Positions 10,631 to 19,066 of a stretch of 64,000 bases of DNA are shown here, piece after piece; position 1 is the first letter of the stretch; every line of letters starts with the position of its first letter. The stretch comes from Phoenicibacter congonensis (lineage in GTDB: Bacteria; Actinomycetota; Coriobacteriia; Coriobacteriales; Eggerthellaceae), in the NCBI RefSeq assembly GCF_900169485.1, contig NZ_LT821227.1:372001-436000 (forward strand). Reading direction: 5' to 3'. The notes under the pieces were generated by a model that did not search any database, was not told the origin of the DNA, and worked only from the letters and a program-made list of their open reading frames with translations. Made by a program: the position numbers and the translations under genes.

Positions 10631-11881
10631 ATGTCAGTGAAATTCCAGTTTAAAAAGTCAACTATTGCTGCAATCTCAGCTGTTCTTTTGGCAGTTTGTG
10701 GATTTACGATTTATCTGCTTCATGAAATTTCGGAGCTTCCTTCATGGAACCTTGTTAGCATGAACACTGTTGGGCAAATTGAAACCGATGGCACCCTCAG
10801 GGTCGTCGATCAAAGAACAATTGACGCCCCGGCCAACACAGGCACTTTAAACTGGGAGATTTCTGAGGCTTGCAATCGTGCCAAAATCGCAATTGATGGT
10901 GTACGTGTAATTTACGCAGGAGCTGCGGAGGGCACAAGCGTTTTTCAAGCAGCGCAGGTCGATTTTTCTGAAGAGGTAAAAAAACGTCTTGATGATGGGC
11001 AACCGCCATCAGATGAAGAAGATTATTTTTGGTGTTACGACAAAGAGTCAAGTTGGTTTTATCTTTCTATGCCAAAAAACAACTCATCTCGCGAGATGAC
11101 AGTGGAAGTGAGCTATAAAATCGACAATGCTTTTTATGTTTATGATGATGTAGCTGAGCTCTATTGGAATTATTTGCCTCACATGAAGCTTTCTGATGTC
11201 CAACGTTTCGCTTCTCGAGATTCTTCTGCGCAGGTTACAGCAACTGTTTTAATTCCTGTTACTGACAAAAACACTCCGAAAGACCTTAACAACGTTTGGG
11301 CGTGGGGACATGGCCATGAAGGGACTGTCGAGTTTTTGCCCGTTGGTGGCTATCTTTTTTCTAGCACTGTAAACACGCACAACATTGATTCACAGGCTCA
11401 TGTTATTTTTCCTTCTTCGTGGCTTGAAAACTTAGACAAGACAGCACCCATAAACGTGGGAGGTGCGCGTCTTGGCAATTCTCTTTCTGAAGAAGCAAAA
11501 TGGATGGACTCATCGACTATTGCTCAAGGTAATGATTGTCTCTTGACCTTCGCATGGTGTCTAGTTGCAGCAATCATTCTTGTTATCGCAACTTGTGTTT
11601 ACTATGCTTTTTGCAAGAAATACAAAGCGCTATTAAGCAATTCTGAAGATTTCGACGAACACGCTCTGTTAAATTCGCAAATTACTTTTGACGCTCACGC
11701 TATCAAGTTTAAGAAAGTTTTGATAATAACATCGCTTTTTTGCTTGATAGCCTGCATTTTCGCAGTAGTCATTTTTCACTCACTAATCGTTGCGATTTGT
11801 TTTGCAGTTTTAGTCGCCTTACTCGTGATTTTTATGAATTGGACGCCCACTATTCACTCTTGTTTTCTTGATAGAATCTAG
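10631..11881 (+). CDS. DUF2207-like membrane protein
   Basis: A 416-residue protein with an N-terminal membrane helix (about residues 12-30), then a 270-residue extracellular beta-rich domain, and three hydrophobic helices near the C terminus (about 305-330, 364-385 and 390-405). The ectodomain, with a repeated two-lobe layout and segments such as YKIDNAFYVYDDVAELYWN, resembles DUF2207 membrane proteins. It is shorter than typical members and lacks their Gly-rich tail. The next gene starts 31 bp on, so they may be cotranscribed. Function is unknown. Confidence 0.65.
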   Translation: MSVKFQFKKSTIAAISAVLLAVCGFTIYLLHEISELPSWNLVSMNTVGQIETDGTLRVVDQRTIDAPANTGTLNWEISEACNRAKIAIDGVRVIYAGAAEGTSVFQAAQVDFSEEVKKRLDDGQPPSDEEDYFWCYDKESSWFYLSMPKNNSSREMTVEVSYKIDNAFYVYDDVAELYWNYLPHMKLSDVQRFASRDSSAQVTATVLIPVTDKNTPKDLNNVWAWGHGHEGTVEFLPVGGYLFSSTVNTHNIDSQAHVIFPSSWLENLDKTAPINVGGARLGNSLSEEAKWMDSSTIAQGNDCLLTFAWCLVAAIILVIATCVYYAFCKKYKALLSNSEDFDEHALLNSQITFDAHAIKFKKVLIITSLFCLIACIFAVVIFHSLIVAICFAVLVALLVIFMNWTPTIHSCFLDRI

Positions 11882-11912
11882 GCATAGTAGTTTTAGTAGG
11901 AAGGTTGTTTTA

Positions 11913-13241
11913 ATGAAAGATCAAAACGACAATAGTAGCGGATGGTCTCCTGCCGAAGAAAATGGTGAGAGCTGTTCATGTAGATGCCACAGCGAAGAAA
12001 CAGAATCCAGAAGTGGAGAAACTTGTTCCTGTGGATGCCATGATGCTAAAAATGATGGGAACCCCGATGACTCATGTTCTTGCGGATGTCACAGTTCAGA
12101 TAGCGACGGAAATGGCGAGAGAAAATGCTCTTGTGGCTGCCACGATTCGGAAGGCGGCAGTGCCGAAGCCTGCTCTTGTGGTTGCCATAATAATGAGAAG
12201 GCAGAAACAGAGCCTTGCTCCTTCTGTGGCGAAGAACATGCCGAGCAAGCAGAAATTTCCCAACATGATGATTGCCTTCAGCAACAACAGCATCCTCAAC
12301 TAGCAGAACAACCTCAAGAGGATCAACAACCTCTGCAATCACAAGCTACACAGCAAGTGACATCAACGTTTGTTCCTGTTGCTGCAACTGCATCTTCAGC
12401 ATCAACTGGTCAAATCGTTTATGAAAAGGGTTGCGTTTTAGCAGCGTGGGACGACGTTAAGGCGACAAAAGGCTGGTTTGGAAAAGTTTGTCTCATGGCT
12501 TTGATGTATTTTGTCCCTGTCTTAAATTGGGTGGTTGACGGCTATGCTCTTCGTTGGGCAAGACAGCTTTCGTTAGGTCAAGTTGAGGGTCTGCCTAAGA
12601 AAATCTTTTGCGACCGCGCTTTTGTTAATGGCGCCATGAAATTCCTGGTTTCATTGGTAGCTGCTATTGCTGTTTCTATTGTTTCTTCAATTTTAGGATT
12701 GGTCCCTTTTGTTGGAGCACTTGCAGCAATTGCATTTGGAATTTTTGTTGACATGTTCATGAACATTGCCTATGTTCGCATGTCTTTGTTTGATGAACTT
12801 GGTGAAGGCTTTAACATAAAGGAAGCCTTTAATTCCATGAAAAAAGAACCAGGCAAAGCTTTCATGATTGAATTCATGCCTTCGCTCATTATCTTTTTGA
12901 CAGTTTCTGCGGTTGTGTTCATTGTCACGATTCTTTGTATTCTGACTACTGGACTTGCGGTTTGGTCGGCTGTCTACCCAATGATAGAGGCAGCAGGATC
13001 ATATGAATATTTCACATATCTTCTTGAAAATGACCCCGAGTTTTTATCGCAGTTTATAACGATTCTTTTATCTGGGTTTATTGGACTCATTCCATGGATT
13101 CTCATAGGTGGATTCTTCGCAAACATCTTTGTTGTAACTTGCCTTTTGGTTCAAACACGCGCAGCCGGTCACTATGTTGCACGATATTGTGCAGAGTGGA
13201 GAGAAGAGCCAAAATTTCGCGCAGTTATCTATAATGAATAG
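11913..13241 (+). CDS. Cys/His-repeat protein with C-terminal membrane domain
   Basis: A 442-residue protein of two parts. Residues 21-109 hold five near-identical CSCGCH motifs (C21, C38, C55, C72, C87; the first is CSCRCH), spaced 17, 17, 17 and 15 residues apart by acidic Ser/Asp/Glu linkers. A variant, CSFC with a later His, follows at 102-109. After a Gln-rich linker (about 120-160) comes a membrane domain of about 270 residues with six or so helices, resembling DUF4013 proteins. The repeats look like metal-binding sites. They are not haem c sites, since no CxxCH fits. ATG at 11913 is preferred because AGGAAGG lies seven bases upstream. Function is unknown. Confidence 0.8.
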   Translation: MKDQNDNSSGWSPAEENGESCSCRCHSEETESRSGETCSCGCHDAKNDGNPDDSCSCGCHSSDSDGNGERKCSCGCHDSEGGSAEACSCGCHNNEKAETEPCSFCGEEHAEQAEISQHDDCLQQQQHPQLAEQPQEDQQPLQSQATQQVTSTFVPVAATASSASTGQIVYEKGCVLAAWDDVKATKGWFGKVCLMALMYFVPVLNWVVDGYALRWARQLSLGQVEGLPKKIFCDRAFVNGAMKFLVSLVAAIAVSIVSSILGLVPFVGALAAIAFGIFVDMFMNIAYVRMSLFDELGEGFNIKEAFNSMKKEPGKAFMIEFMPSLIIFLTVSAVVFIVTILCILTTGLAVWSAVYPMIEAAGSYEYFTYLLENDPEFLSQFITILLSGFIGLIPWILIGGFFANIFVVTCLLVQTRAAGHYVARYCAEWREEPKFRAVIYNE

Positions 13242-13270
13242 CTTCAAGATGCAATGTTTATTGGAGATTT

Positions 13271-14680
13271 TTGAGGGAAATCGCAAAAAATAGCACCGAT
13301 AGATTAGGAACCGCCCCGATAGGGCGGTTGCTTTTTGAGTTCGCTATGCCATGTATTGTTGCAGAACTTGTCTATTCTCTTTATTCAATTATTGACTCCG
13401 CTATATTGGGCTGGTTCGTTGGCGACTATGGTTTAGCTGTTGTCACACTTGCGCTTCCAGTACAAAACATTCTAATGGCATTTGGTCTTCTCATTGGGAT
13501 GGGCGGAAACGCCCTTGCCGCGATACAGCTCGGAAAAGGGCAAATTGACAAGGTAGAACTCACGCTTGGAAATTCTACGGCCTTAATGATTATTTTTTCT
13601 CTTGTCATTTCAGTTGTCGGAACAATTTTTATTGATCCTCTTTTGACCATGATTGGCACGACTGCCGAACTTTGGGAGCCAACAAAACAGTTTGTTTTAA
13701 TTCTCATTATCTTTGATGTGTTCGTCACAGTTGGATTTGGTCTTTATAACTTTTTGCGCACCGCTGGCAGACCAAATCTTGCACTTGCCTCTTCAGCTTT
13801 TAGTGTCGTTATGTGCGTTCTGTTTAACTTACTCTTTGTTCCAGTCATGGGTTTTGGAGTTGCAGGAAGCGCGCTTGCTACTGTTTGCGGGGAAGCAGCA
13901 ACGGCAGTCCCTGTCATTCTATATTTCACAAAAGTGAAAGGTGCTGCGTTTCATTTGCGCTTGAAATGCATGAAGCTTGATCGAAATGACTCGCTTTTAA
14001 TTCTCAAGCTTGGCCTGGCTTCTTTTGCAATGCAAATTGGATCAACTATCGTTAACGTCGTTTTCAATCACGTTATTGCTATTTATGGAAGCACGGCTGC
14101 TGTTGGGGTTTCGGGATGCTTGGCAGGCATTGGCGTGTCAAACAGAATGGTTTACATCATAGTTAGCATTTTTATTGGTGTTACTATGGGAATGCAACCT
14201 CTCATTGGCTACAACATTGGCGCTGAAAAATGGTCGCGCGTGTTGAAAACCCTCAAAGTTAGCTGCATTGCAGGCGTTTGTATTGGTTTTATTGCTCTTG
14301 CGATAATTCACTTGTTTCCTGATCAAATTCTTTCTTTATTTGGAATTAAAGGAGAACTTGAAGAATTCTCGAAGTGGGCTTTGTTTGTAAACATGTTTTT
14401 TTGCCCATTGGTTGGCTTTCAAATCATTGGAGGAAGCTATTTTCAATCAAGTGGACAACCGCTCAAGGCAGCAATCATCGAACTTTTACGTCAAGTCATT
14501 TTGCTAACGCCATTTTACCTAGTGTTTCCTTTAGTGGCGGGTCTTTTTAACACAAATGCAGTTAACATGATTCTATTCAGTGTGCCTGCGTCAGACTTCA
14601 TTAGCGTTTGTGTGACGTCCGTTCTTGTTTATGTGGAAGTTAAAAAACTTAAAAATTGGATAACGTCATCAAAGAAGTAG
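13271..14680 (+). CDS. MATE family efflux transporter
   Basis: A 469-residue multidrug and toxin extrusion-type transporter with about 12 membrane helices, expected to export organic compounds in exchange for Na+ or H+. The N-terminal RLGTAPIGRLLFEFAMP and the two-fold repeated helical layout are typical. The start is a TTG four bases after GGAG; the family's N terminus begins close to it. Only two bases separate its stop from the next start, so it is translationally coupled to the MurJ-like gene. Confidence 0.92.
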   Translation: MREIAKNSTDRLGTAPIGRLLFEFAMPCIVAELVYSLYSIIDSAILGWFVGDYGLAVVTLALPVQNILMAFGLLIGMGGNALAAIQLGKGQIDKVELTLGNSTALMIIFSLVISVVGTIFIDPLLTMIGTTAELWEPTKQFVLILIIFDVFVTVGFGLYNFLRTAGRPNLALASSAFSVVMCVLFNLLFVPVMGFGVAGSALATVCGEAATAVPVILYFTKVKGAAFHLRLKCMKLDRNDSLLILKLGLASFAMQIGSTIVNVVFNHVIAIYGSTAAVGVSGCLAGIGVSNRMVYIIVSIFIGVTMGMQPLIGYNIGAEKWSRVLKTLKVSCIAGVCIGFIALAIIHLFPDQILSLFGIKGELEEFSKWALFVNMFFCPLVGFQIIGGSYFQSSGQPLKAAIIELLRQVILLTPFYLVFPLVAGLFNTNAVNMILFSVPASDFISVCVTSVLVYVEVKKLKNWITSSKK

Positions 14681-14682
14681 CC

Positions 14683-16293
14683 ATGGATGAAACAGAAGAA
14701 AAAACGAGCAACAACATTGCACGTGACTCTCTAATGATGACAGGTCTTGTCTTCATTTCCAGGTTAACGGGCTTTGTTCGCACGTGGGCACAAGCTTTCG
14801 CTCTTGGTGCAACAATGCTCGCGAGTTGTTACACTGTTGCAAACAATATTCCAAATTTGCTTTTTGAAATCACAATTGGCGGAATGCTCTACACCGCATT
14901 TTTGCCTGTTTACATGACGGTTAAAAATAAAGCAGGGAAAAAGGGTGCCTCTGATTATGTTTCCAACATGTCCAGCATAATATTACTTCTCATGACAATA
15001 ATGACAATAGTCGCCTTTATCTTTGCTGCACCTCTTGTTTTTACGCAGTCGGCAGGCGCCGACGAGTCTTTTTTGTTTGACACCGCAACGCTTTTTTTCA
15101 GATTCTTTTGCGTTGAAGTGTTGCTCTATCCATTGAGTGCACTTTTGGGGGCAGTGCTTAATGCTGAGCGAAAATACTTCTGGGGTCAGGCATCACCAAT
15201 TTTTAACAACATAGTCGTAATTGCATCATTTTTAATTGGCTTTCAAGTTGCTCAAACTAATGAATTCATGGGTTTTTTGATTTATGCAATAGGAAATCCT
15301 CTTGGTGTTTTTGTCCAGGTAATTTTGCAGATTGCGCCGATGCGTCGCGCGGGAATAAAGATTAAGTTGAAGATTAACTGGCATGATCCTGAATTGAAGG
15401 AAACCTTAAAGATCGGCCTTCCTTCCTTTCTTAACACAATTTGTGCTGCTGTTTTAGCGTCAGTGCAATCTAGTTGGTCGCTTGTTTCTAATGATTCTGG
15501 CGCGGCTATTCTTTACTATGTTCGAGTCTGGTTTGTTTTGCCCGCTTCTTTATTTGCTGTCCCTATTTCGACAGCCACTTTCACTGAGCTTTCCGATTTG
15601 TTTAGTTTGCATAAAATGGATGCTTTCAAAGAAAGAACCATTAAAGGTGCTAGACAAATTTTATTCATGATGATTCCGTTTTGTCTTTATTTAATTGTGT
15701 TTGCCCCGTTTTTGATGGCCTTTTTTGCTTCAGGGAACTTTTCTTCTGAGACCTACACCACGTCTTGGGTTACTCTAATTTTTATATCCACGGCACTTCC
15801 TTTTTATGCTCTTGTTTCCTATTTGCAGAATGTTTGCGCAGCGCTTCACAATTTGCGCTTCTTTTCTTACTGCTATGTTGTGTTTACGATTGTGTCTTGT
15901 GCTTTTTGTATAGTAGTTGGCGAAATGACGGGTCTCGTCGGTGTTGTTTTGTCAATTACGCTATTCAATCTTTTGATGACTGTGGCAGTTTTTGTTCGAA
16001 TCAGAGTAGTTCTTGGTCACATTGGCATTGGCCAAATGCTAAGAAATTCGCTTGTTATGTTTTTGTTATCTTGTGTGGGTGCTCTTGTTGGGGGTACGAT
16101 TGCCTATTCAATAGGAAACATGCTTCTCGGGGATGCTGCTTTCTACACCGTTGCGCAATCTTTCATTTCCCTTTTGTTTGGCGGGTTAGTTGCGGTGGTT
16201 GCCACCTATGGCCTTGCTATGCTTTTCCATGTACCTGAGGCAGAACTCATTCGGTCTTCTTTGGGAAAAATAAAATCTAAAATTCATGGATGA
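14683..16293 (+). CDS. MurJ/MviN-like lipid II flippase
   Basis: A 536-residue integral membrane protein of the MOP superfamily, with about 14 helices. The N-terminal segment (SRLTGFVRTWAQAFALGA, then ANNIPNLLFEITIGG) is the MurJ signature; MurJ moves lipid-linked peptidoglycan precursors across the membrane. ATG at 14683 is chosen (AAAGAAG upstream); the longer frame would overlap the MATE gene. It is the second gene of the MATE pair. A paralogous flippase role is possible because no cell-wall genes adjoin it. Confidence 0.85.
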   Translation: MDETEEKTSNNIARDSLMMTGLVFISRLTGFVRTWAQAFALGATMLASCYTVANNIPNLLFEITIGGMLYTAFLPVYMTVKNKAGKKGASDYVSNMSSIILLLMTIMTIVAFIFAAPLVFTQSAGADESFLFDTATLFFRFFCVEVLLYPLSALLGAVLNAERKYFWGQASPIFNNIVVIASFLIGFQVAQTNEFMGFLIYAIGNPLGVFVQVILQIAPMRRAGIKIKLKINWHDPELKETLKIGLPSFLNTICAAVLASVQSSWSLVSNDSGAAILYYVRVWFVLPASLFAVPISTATFTELSDLFSLHKMDAFKERTIKGARQILFMMIPFCLYLIVFAPFLMAFFASGNFSSETYTTSWVTLIFISTALPFYALVSYLQNVCAALHNLRFFSYCYVVFTIVSCAFCIVVGEMTGLVGVVLSITLFNLLMTVAVFVRIRVVLGHIGIGQMLRNSLVMFLLSCVGALVGGTIAYSIGNMLLGDAAFYTVAQSFISLLFGGLVAVVATYGLAMLFHVPEAELIRSSLGKIKSKIHG

Positions 16294-16315
16294 TTAGGGG
16301 TATACTACTCTGTTC

Positions 16316-19054
16316 ATGAAAAACGTTTTCATAATAATCAAGCGAGATTTGATGCGTCTATTAAAAGCACCGCTGGCGCTTGTAGTGGTCGCGGCATTGA
16401 TAGTCCTTCCTTCTCTTTACACTTGGGTTAATGTTTATGGGTTTTGGAATCCATATGACAACACCAGAAATTTGCGAGTTTGTTTTGTAAACGAAGATGA
16501 AGGTGGCATAAGTGATCTCACTGGAGAGATTAACGTTGGAAAAATGATTGATGAGTCTCTCCATGATGACAATCAGCTGGGATGGGCTTTTGTTAGCCGA
16601 GAAGAGGCTATGGAAGAAATTAGGAGTGGCAAGGCCTATGCCGCTTTTGTTGTCCCGAATCATTTCACAAAAAATCTTCTGTCGCTCTTCTCTTCTGATT
16701 TTACGAAGCCGAATGTTCAGTATTATGTAAATGAAAAGTTGGGACCAATTTCTCCCAAAGTAACCGACACAGGTTCTACAAAGCTTGATGAAACAATCAA
16801 TTCGATGTTCGTGAAGACAGTCAGTGAGACTGTTGTTGAGAAATTAAATGGTGCATTTGCTGATGCTAATGAGGCATTAGAGAACAAAGATTCTGAAATT
16901 GTAAAAAAAATAGAGGCTGCAAGAAATGCAGTTTCTAATGCAGAGAGTTCTCTTGTTGAGCTAGAAACTTCAATTGACAATGCTCAAATGAAAGTATCAA
17001 GCACTAAGAATGATTTGAATGAGGTTAAGCGGGGAATTGATGAGGTTGAGTCGGGTCTTTCGAAAGTTCAACAGAGCTCTAAAGATGTCTCTGATTCGCT
17101 CGACTCATTCACAGAAGAAGCGTTTCCTGCCATTAACACTGGCCTCACTGATTTGTCTAATGCCTCGAGCAAAACAAACGAAGCAATCACTAATCTTTCT
17201 TCCGACATTCAAAGCTCACAAGTGAGTGTAAAAACCTCGTTAGAGCAACAAAAAGTTCAAATATCTCAAATCCAGACACTAATTACTCAGTTGCAAAATA
17301 CGGCAAAACTCTTGCCAGAAGGAGATGAAAAAGATGCTGTTTTGTCGTGCATAGAAGCGCTCAAATCTAAAGCTGATGATTCACAAGCTACTGTTGACGA
17401 GCTTTCGCAATTGTCTGATGACATTTCAGCAGATGCGAAAAACATATCCGATGCCTCTATCCAAGTAAATCAGATGACGCAAGACACCGTTAAATCCACC
17501 CTCTCATTTAATTCGACTCTGTTGACGACAACGTTACCCGCGCTAACCAAAACCCTGACTGACATCTCGACATTGTCAGGCAAATTGTCTTCTTCTGTTG
17601 GAAATCAGCGTTCGCTAGTGTCTCAGATTGAGGCTGTCCTTGATCAAGTCAAAAACAGTTTTGATTCGGCCAAGAAGGCAGTGGGGGCGACGAGGAGCAG
17701 TTTTGACATTTTTGATAATCAGCTTTCAACAGTACAAACTGATGTGAGTTCGTTCTCTATGGGAGCTATGTTGAAAAAGTTGACAGGCGTTGATGGCCTT
17801 GATGGTTCTGCGATAGGTGAATTTATCAGCTCACCGACAGTTATTGAACAGAAAAGCATTTATGAATTGAATGCATATGGGTCTGCCATGGCTCCATTGT
17901 TTATGAATTTGACATTTTGGATTGGCGGCTTCATGCTCCTAGTAATCTTAAGGCAGGAAGTTGACGATGAAGGTGTTGAAAATTTAACGATTAAACAGCG
18001 CTATATTTCGAGATGGCTCCTTCTGTGCTTCTTTGCGATTTTACAAGCAGTCGTTTGCGTTTCTGGCGTTCTTCTGTTGGGAGTTCAAACTACAAGCGCA
18101 TTCCTTTTTTATCTCATGGGTTGTTTTGCTTCAGTAGCCTATCTAAGCCTCATGTTTATGCTTTCAACGACTTTGCAACACATTGGCAAAGGGCTTTGCG
18201 TTTTGCTTGCATTCTTGCAAATTCCAGGAGCAACGGGTCTTTATCCAATAGAAATGACAACTCCTTTTTTTCAAGGGATTTATCCTTTCTTCCCATTCAC
18301 ATATGGAATTAATGGGTTGCGAGAGACAATCTGCGGGCTTTATGGGAACACATATGCAATCTGTGCTGTTGTCCTTTTAGCAATTATGGCGATTAGTGTT
18401 TTAATTGGTCTTTATTTGCGTCCCTATTTAACGAATTTCAACAAATTGTTCGCCAAGGAAGTTCAAGAAGGAGGGCTCTTTGTTGGTGAAGAAATTGAAA
18501 TTCCAACGCAACGTTTCAGGCTTTCGCAGCTAATTGGCTATCTCTCTAATCGAGAAGAATATAGAACGGGGCTCATGAACCGTGCTAGAAAATTTGTGAA
18601 TCGTTATTCTTCGTTTAAAAAATATGTTCTTGCAATTGGGGTTATTGCTTCAATCGCCATTGCTGTTCTTTTTTCAAGACTTCCGATGGAATCGAAGCCA
18701 ACAGTTTTAACTATTTGGCTGGTTTGTCTTGTAGTGCTAATGATAGTTGCAGTGGGCGTTGAGCATGCTCATGACTCAATAGAGCGCCAGTTGAATCTCG
18801 ATGGAATGAGTGATGAGGAGCTTCGTGGTTTGATTGGCGAACGCAATAAGGTTGGTAAGACCACATCCGAAATTTTTTCTGGTCAAAAATCTGGCGAGGG
18901 TCACAAGTTATTTAAAGATTTAAATGACAAGCATCAGAGAGATTTAGAAGCACAAAAGACCATTGGGAATGTGAGTACAGTAAAAAATGGCAGGCATTGG
19001 TCTCCTGGATCCAAACCCAATGATGACAATGAAAAGAAGAGTAATCAAAACTAA
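16316..19054 (+). CDS. YhgE/Pip family membrane protein (long form)
   Basis: A 912-residue protein. An N-terminal helix (residues 19-36) is followed by the YhgE/Pip signature FWNPYDNTRNLRVCFVNEDEGG. A long coiled-coil-rich extracellular region (about 190-500), rich in Ser, Asp and Gln heptads, comes next. Five or six C-terminal helices (about 535-700) resemble ABC-2 type permeases. An extra helix pair and a charged tail follow, longer than usual. Members include the phage infection protein Pip and proteins linked to type VII secretion. It pairs with the shorter paralogue directly downstream. No good RBS is visible. Confidence 0.85.
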   Translation: MKNVFIIIKRDLMRLLKAPLALVVVAALIVLPSLYTWVNVYGFWNPYDNTRNLRVCFVNEDEGGISDLTGEINVGKMIDESLHDDNQLGWAFVSREEAMEEIRSGKAYAAFVVPNHFTKNLLSLFSSDFTKPNVQYYVNEKLGPISPKVTDTGSTKLDETINSMFVKTVSETVVEKLNGAFADANEALENKDSEIVKKIEAARNAVSNAESSLVELETSIDNAQMKVSSTKNDLNEVKRGIDEVESGLSKVQQSSKDVSDSLDSFTEEAFPAINTGLTDLSNASSKTNEAITNLSSDIQSSQVSVKTSLEQQKVQISQIQTLITQLQNTAKLLPEGDEKDAVLSCIEALKSKADDSQATVDELSQLSDDISADAKNISDASIQVNQMTQDTVKSTLSFNSTLLTTTLPALTKTLTDISTLSGKLSSSVGNQRSLVSQIEAVLDQVKNSFDSAKKAVGATRSSFDIFDNQLSTVQTDVSSFSMGAMLKKLTGVDGLDGSAIGEFISSPTVIEQKSIYELNAYGSAMAPLFMNLTFWIGGFMLLVILRQEVDDEGVENLTIKQRYISRWLLLCFFAILQAVVCVSGVLLLGVQTTSAFLFYLMGCFASVAYLSLMFMLSTTLQHIGKGLCVLLAFLQIPGATGLYPIEMTTPFFQGIYPFFPFTYGINGLRETICGLYGNTYAICAVVLLAIMAISVLIGLYLRPYLTNFNKLFAKEVQEGGLFVGEEIEIPTQRFRLSQLIGYLSNREEYRTGLMNRARKFVNRYSSFKKYVLAIGVIASIAIAVLFSRLPMESKPTVLTIWLVCLVVLMIVAVGVEHAHDSIERQLNLDGMSDEELRGLIGERNKVGKTTSEIFSGQKSGEGHKLFKDLNDKHQRDLEAQKTIGNVSTVKNGRHWSPGSKPNDDNEKKSNQN

Positions 19055-19066
19055 ACCTAGACTTTA

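Noticed and set aside
11913-12243. Multihaem cytochrome from the CSCGCH repeats
   Set aside because: The cysteines are spaced CxCxCH, not CxxCH, and there is no signal peptide before the repeats.
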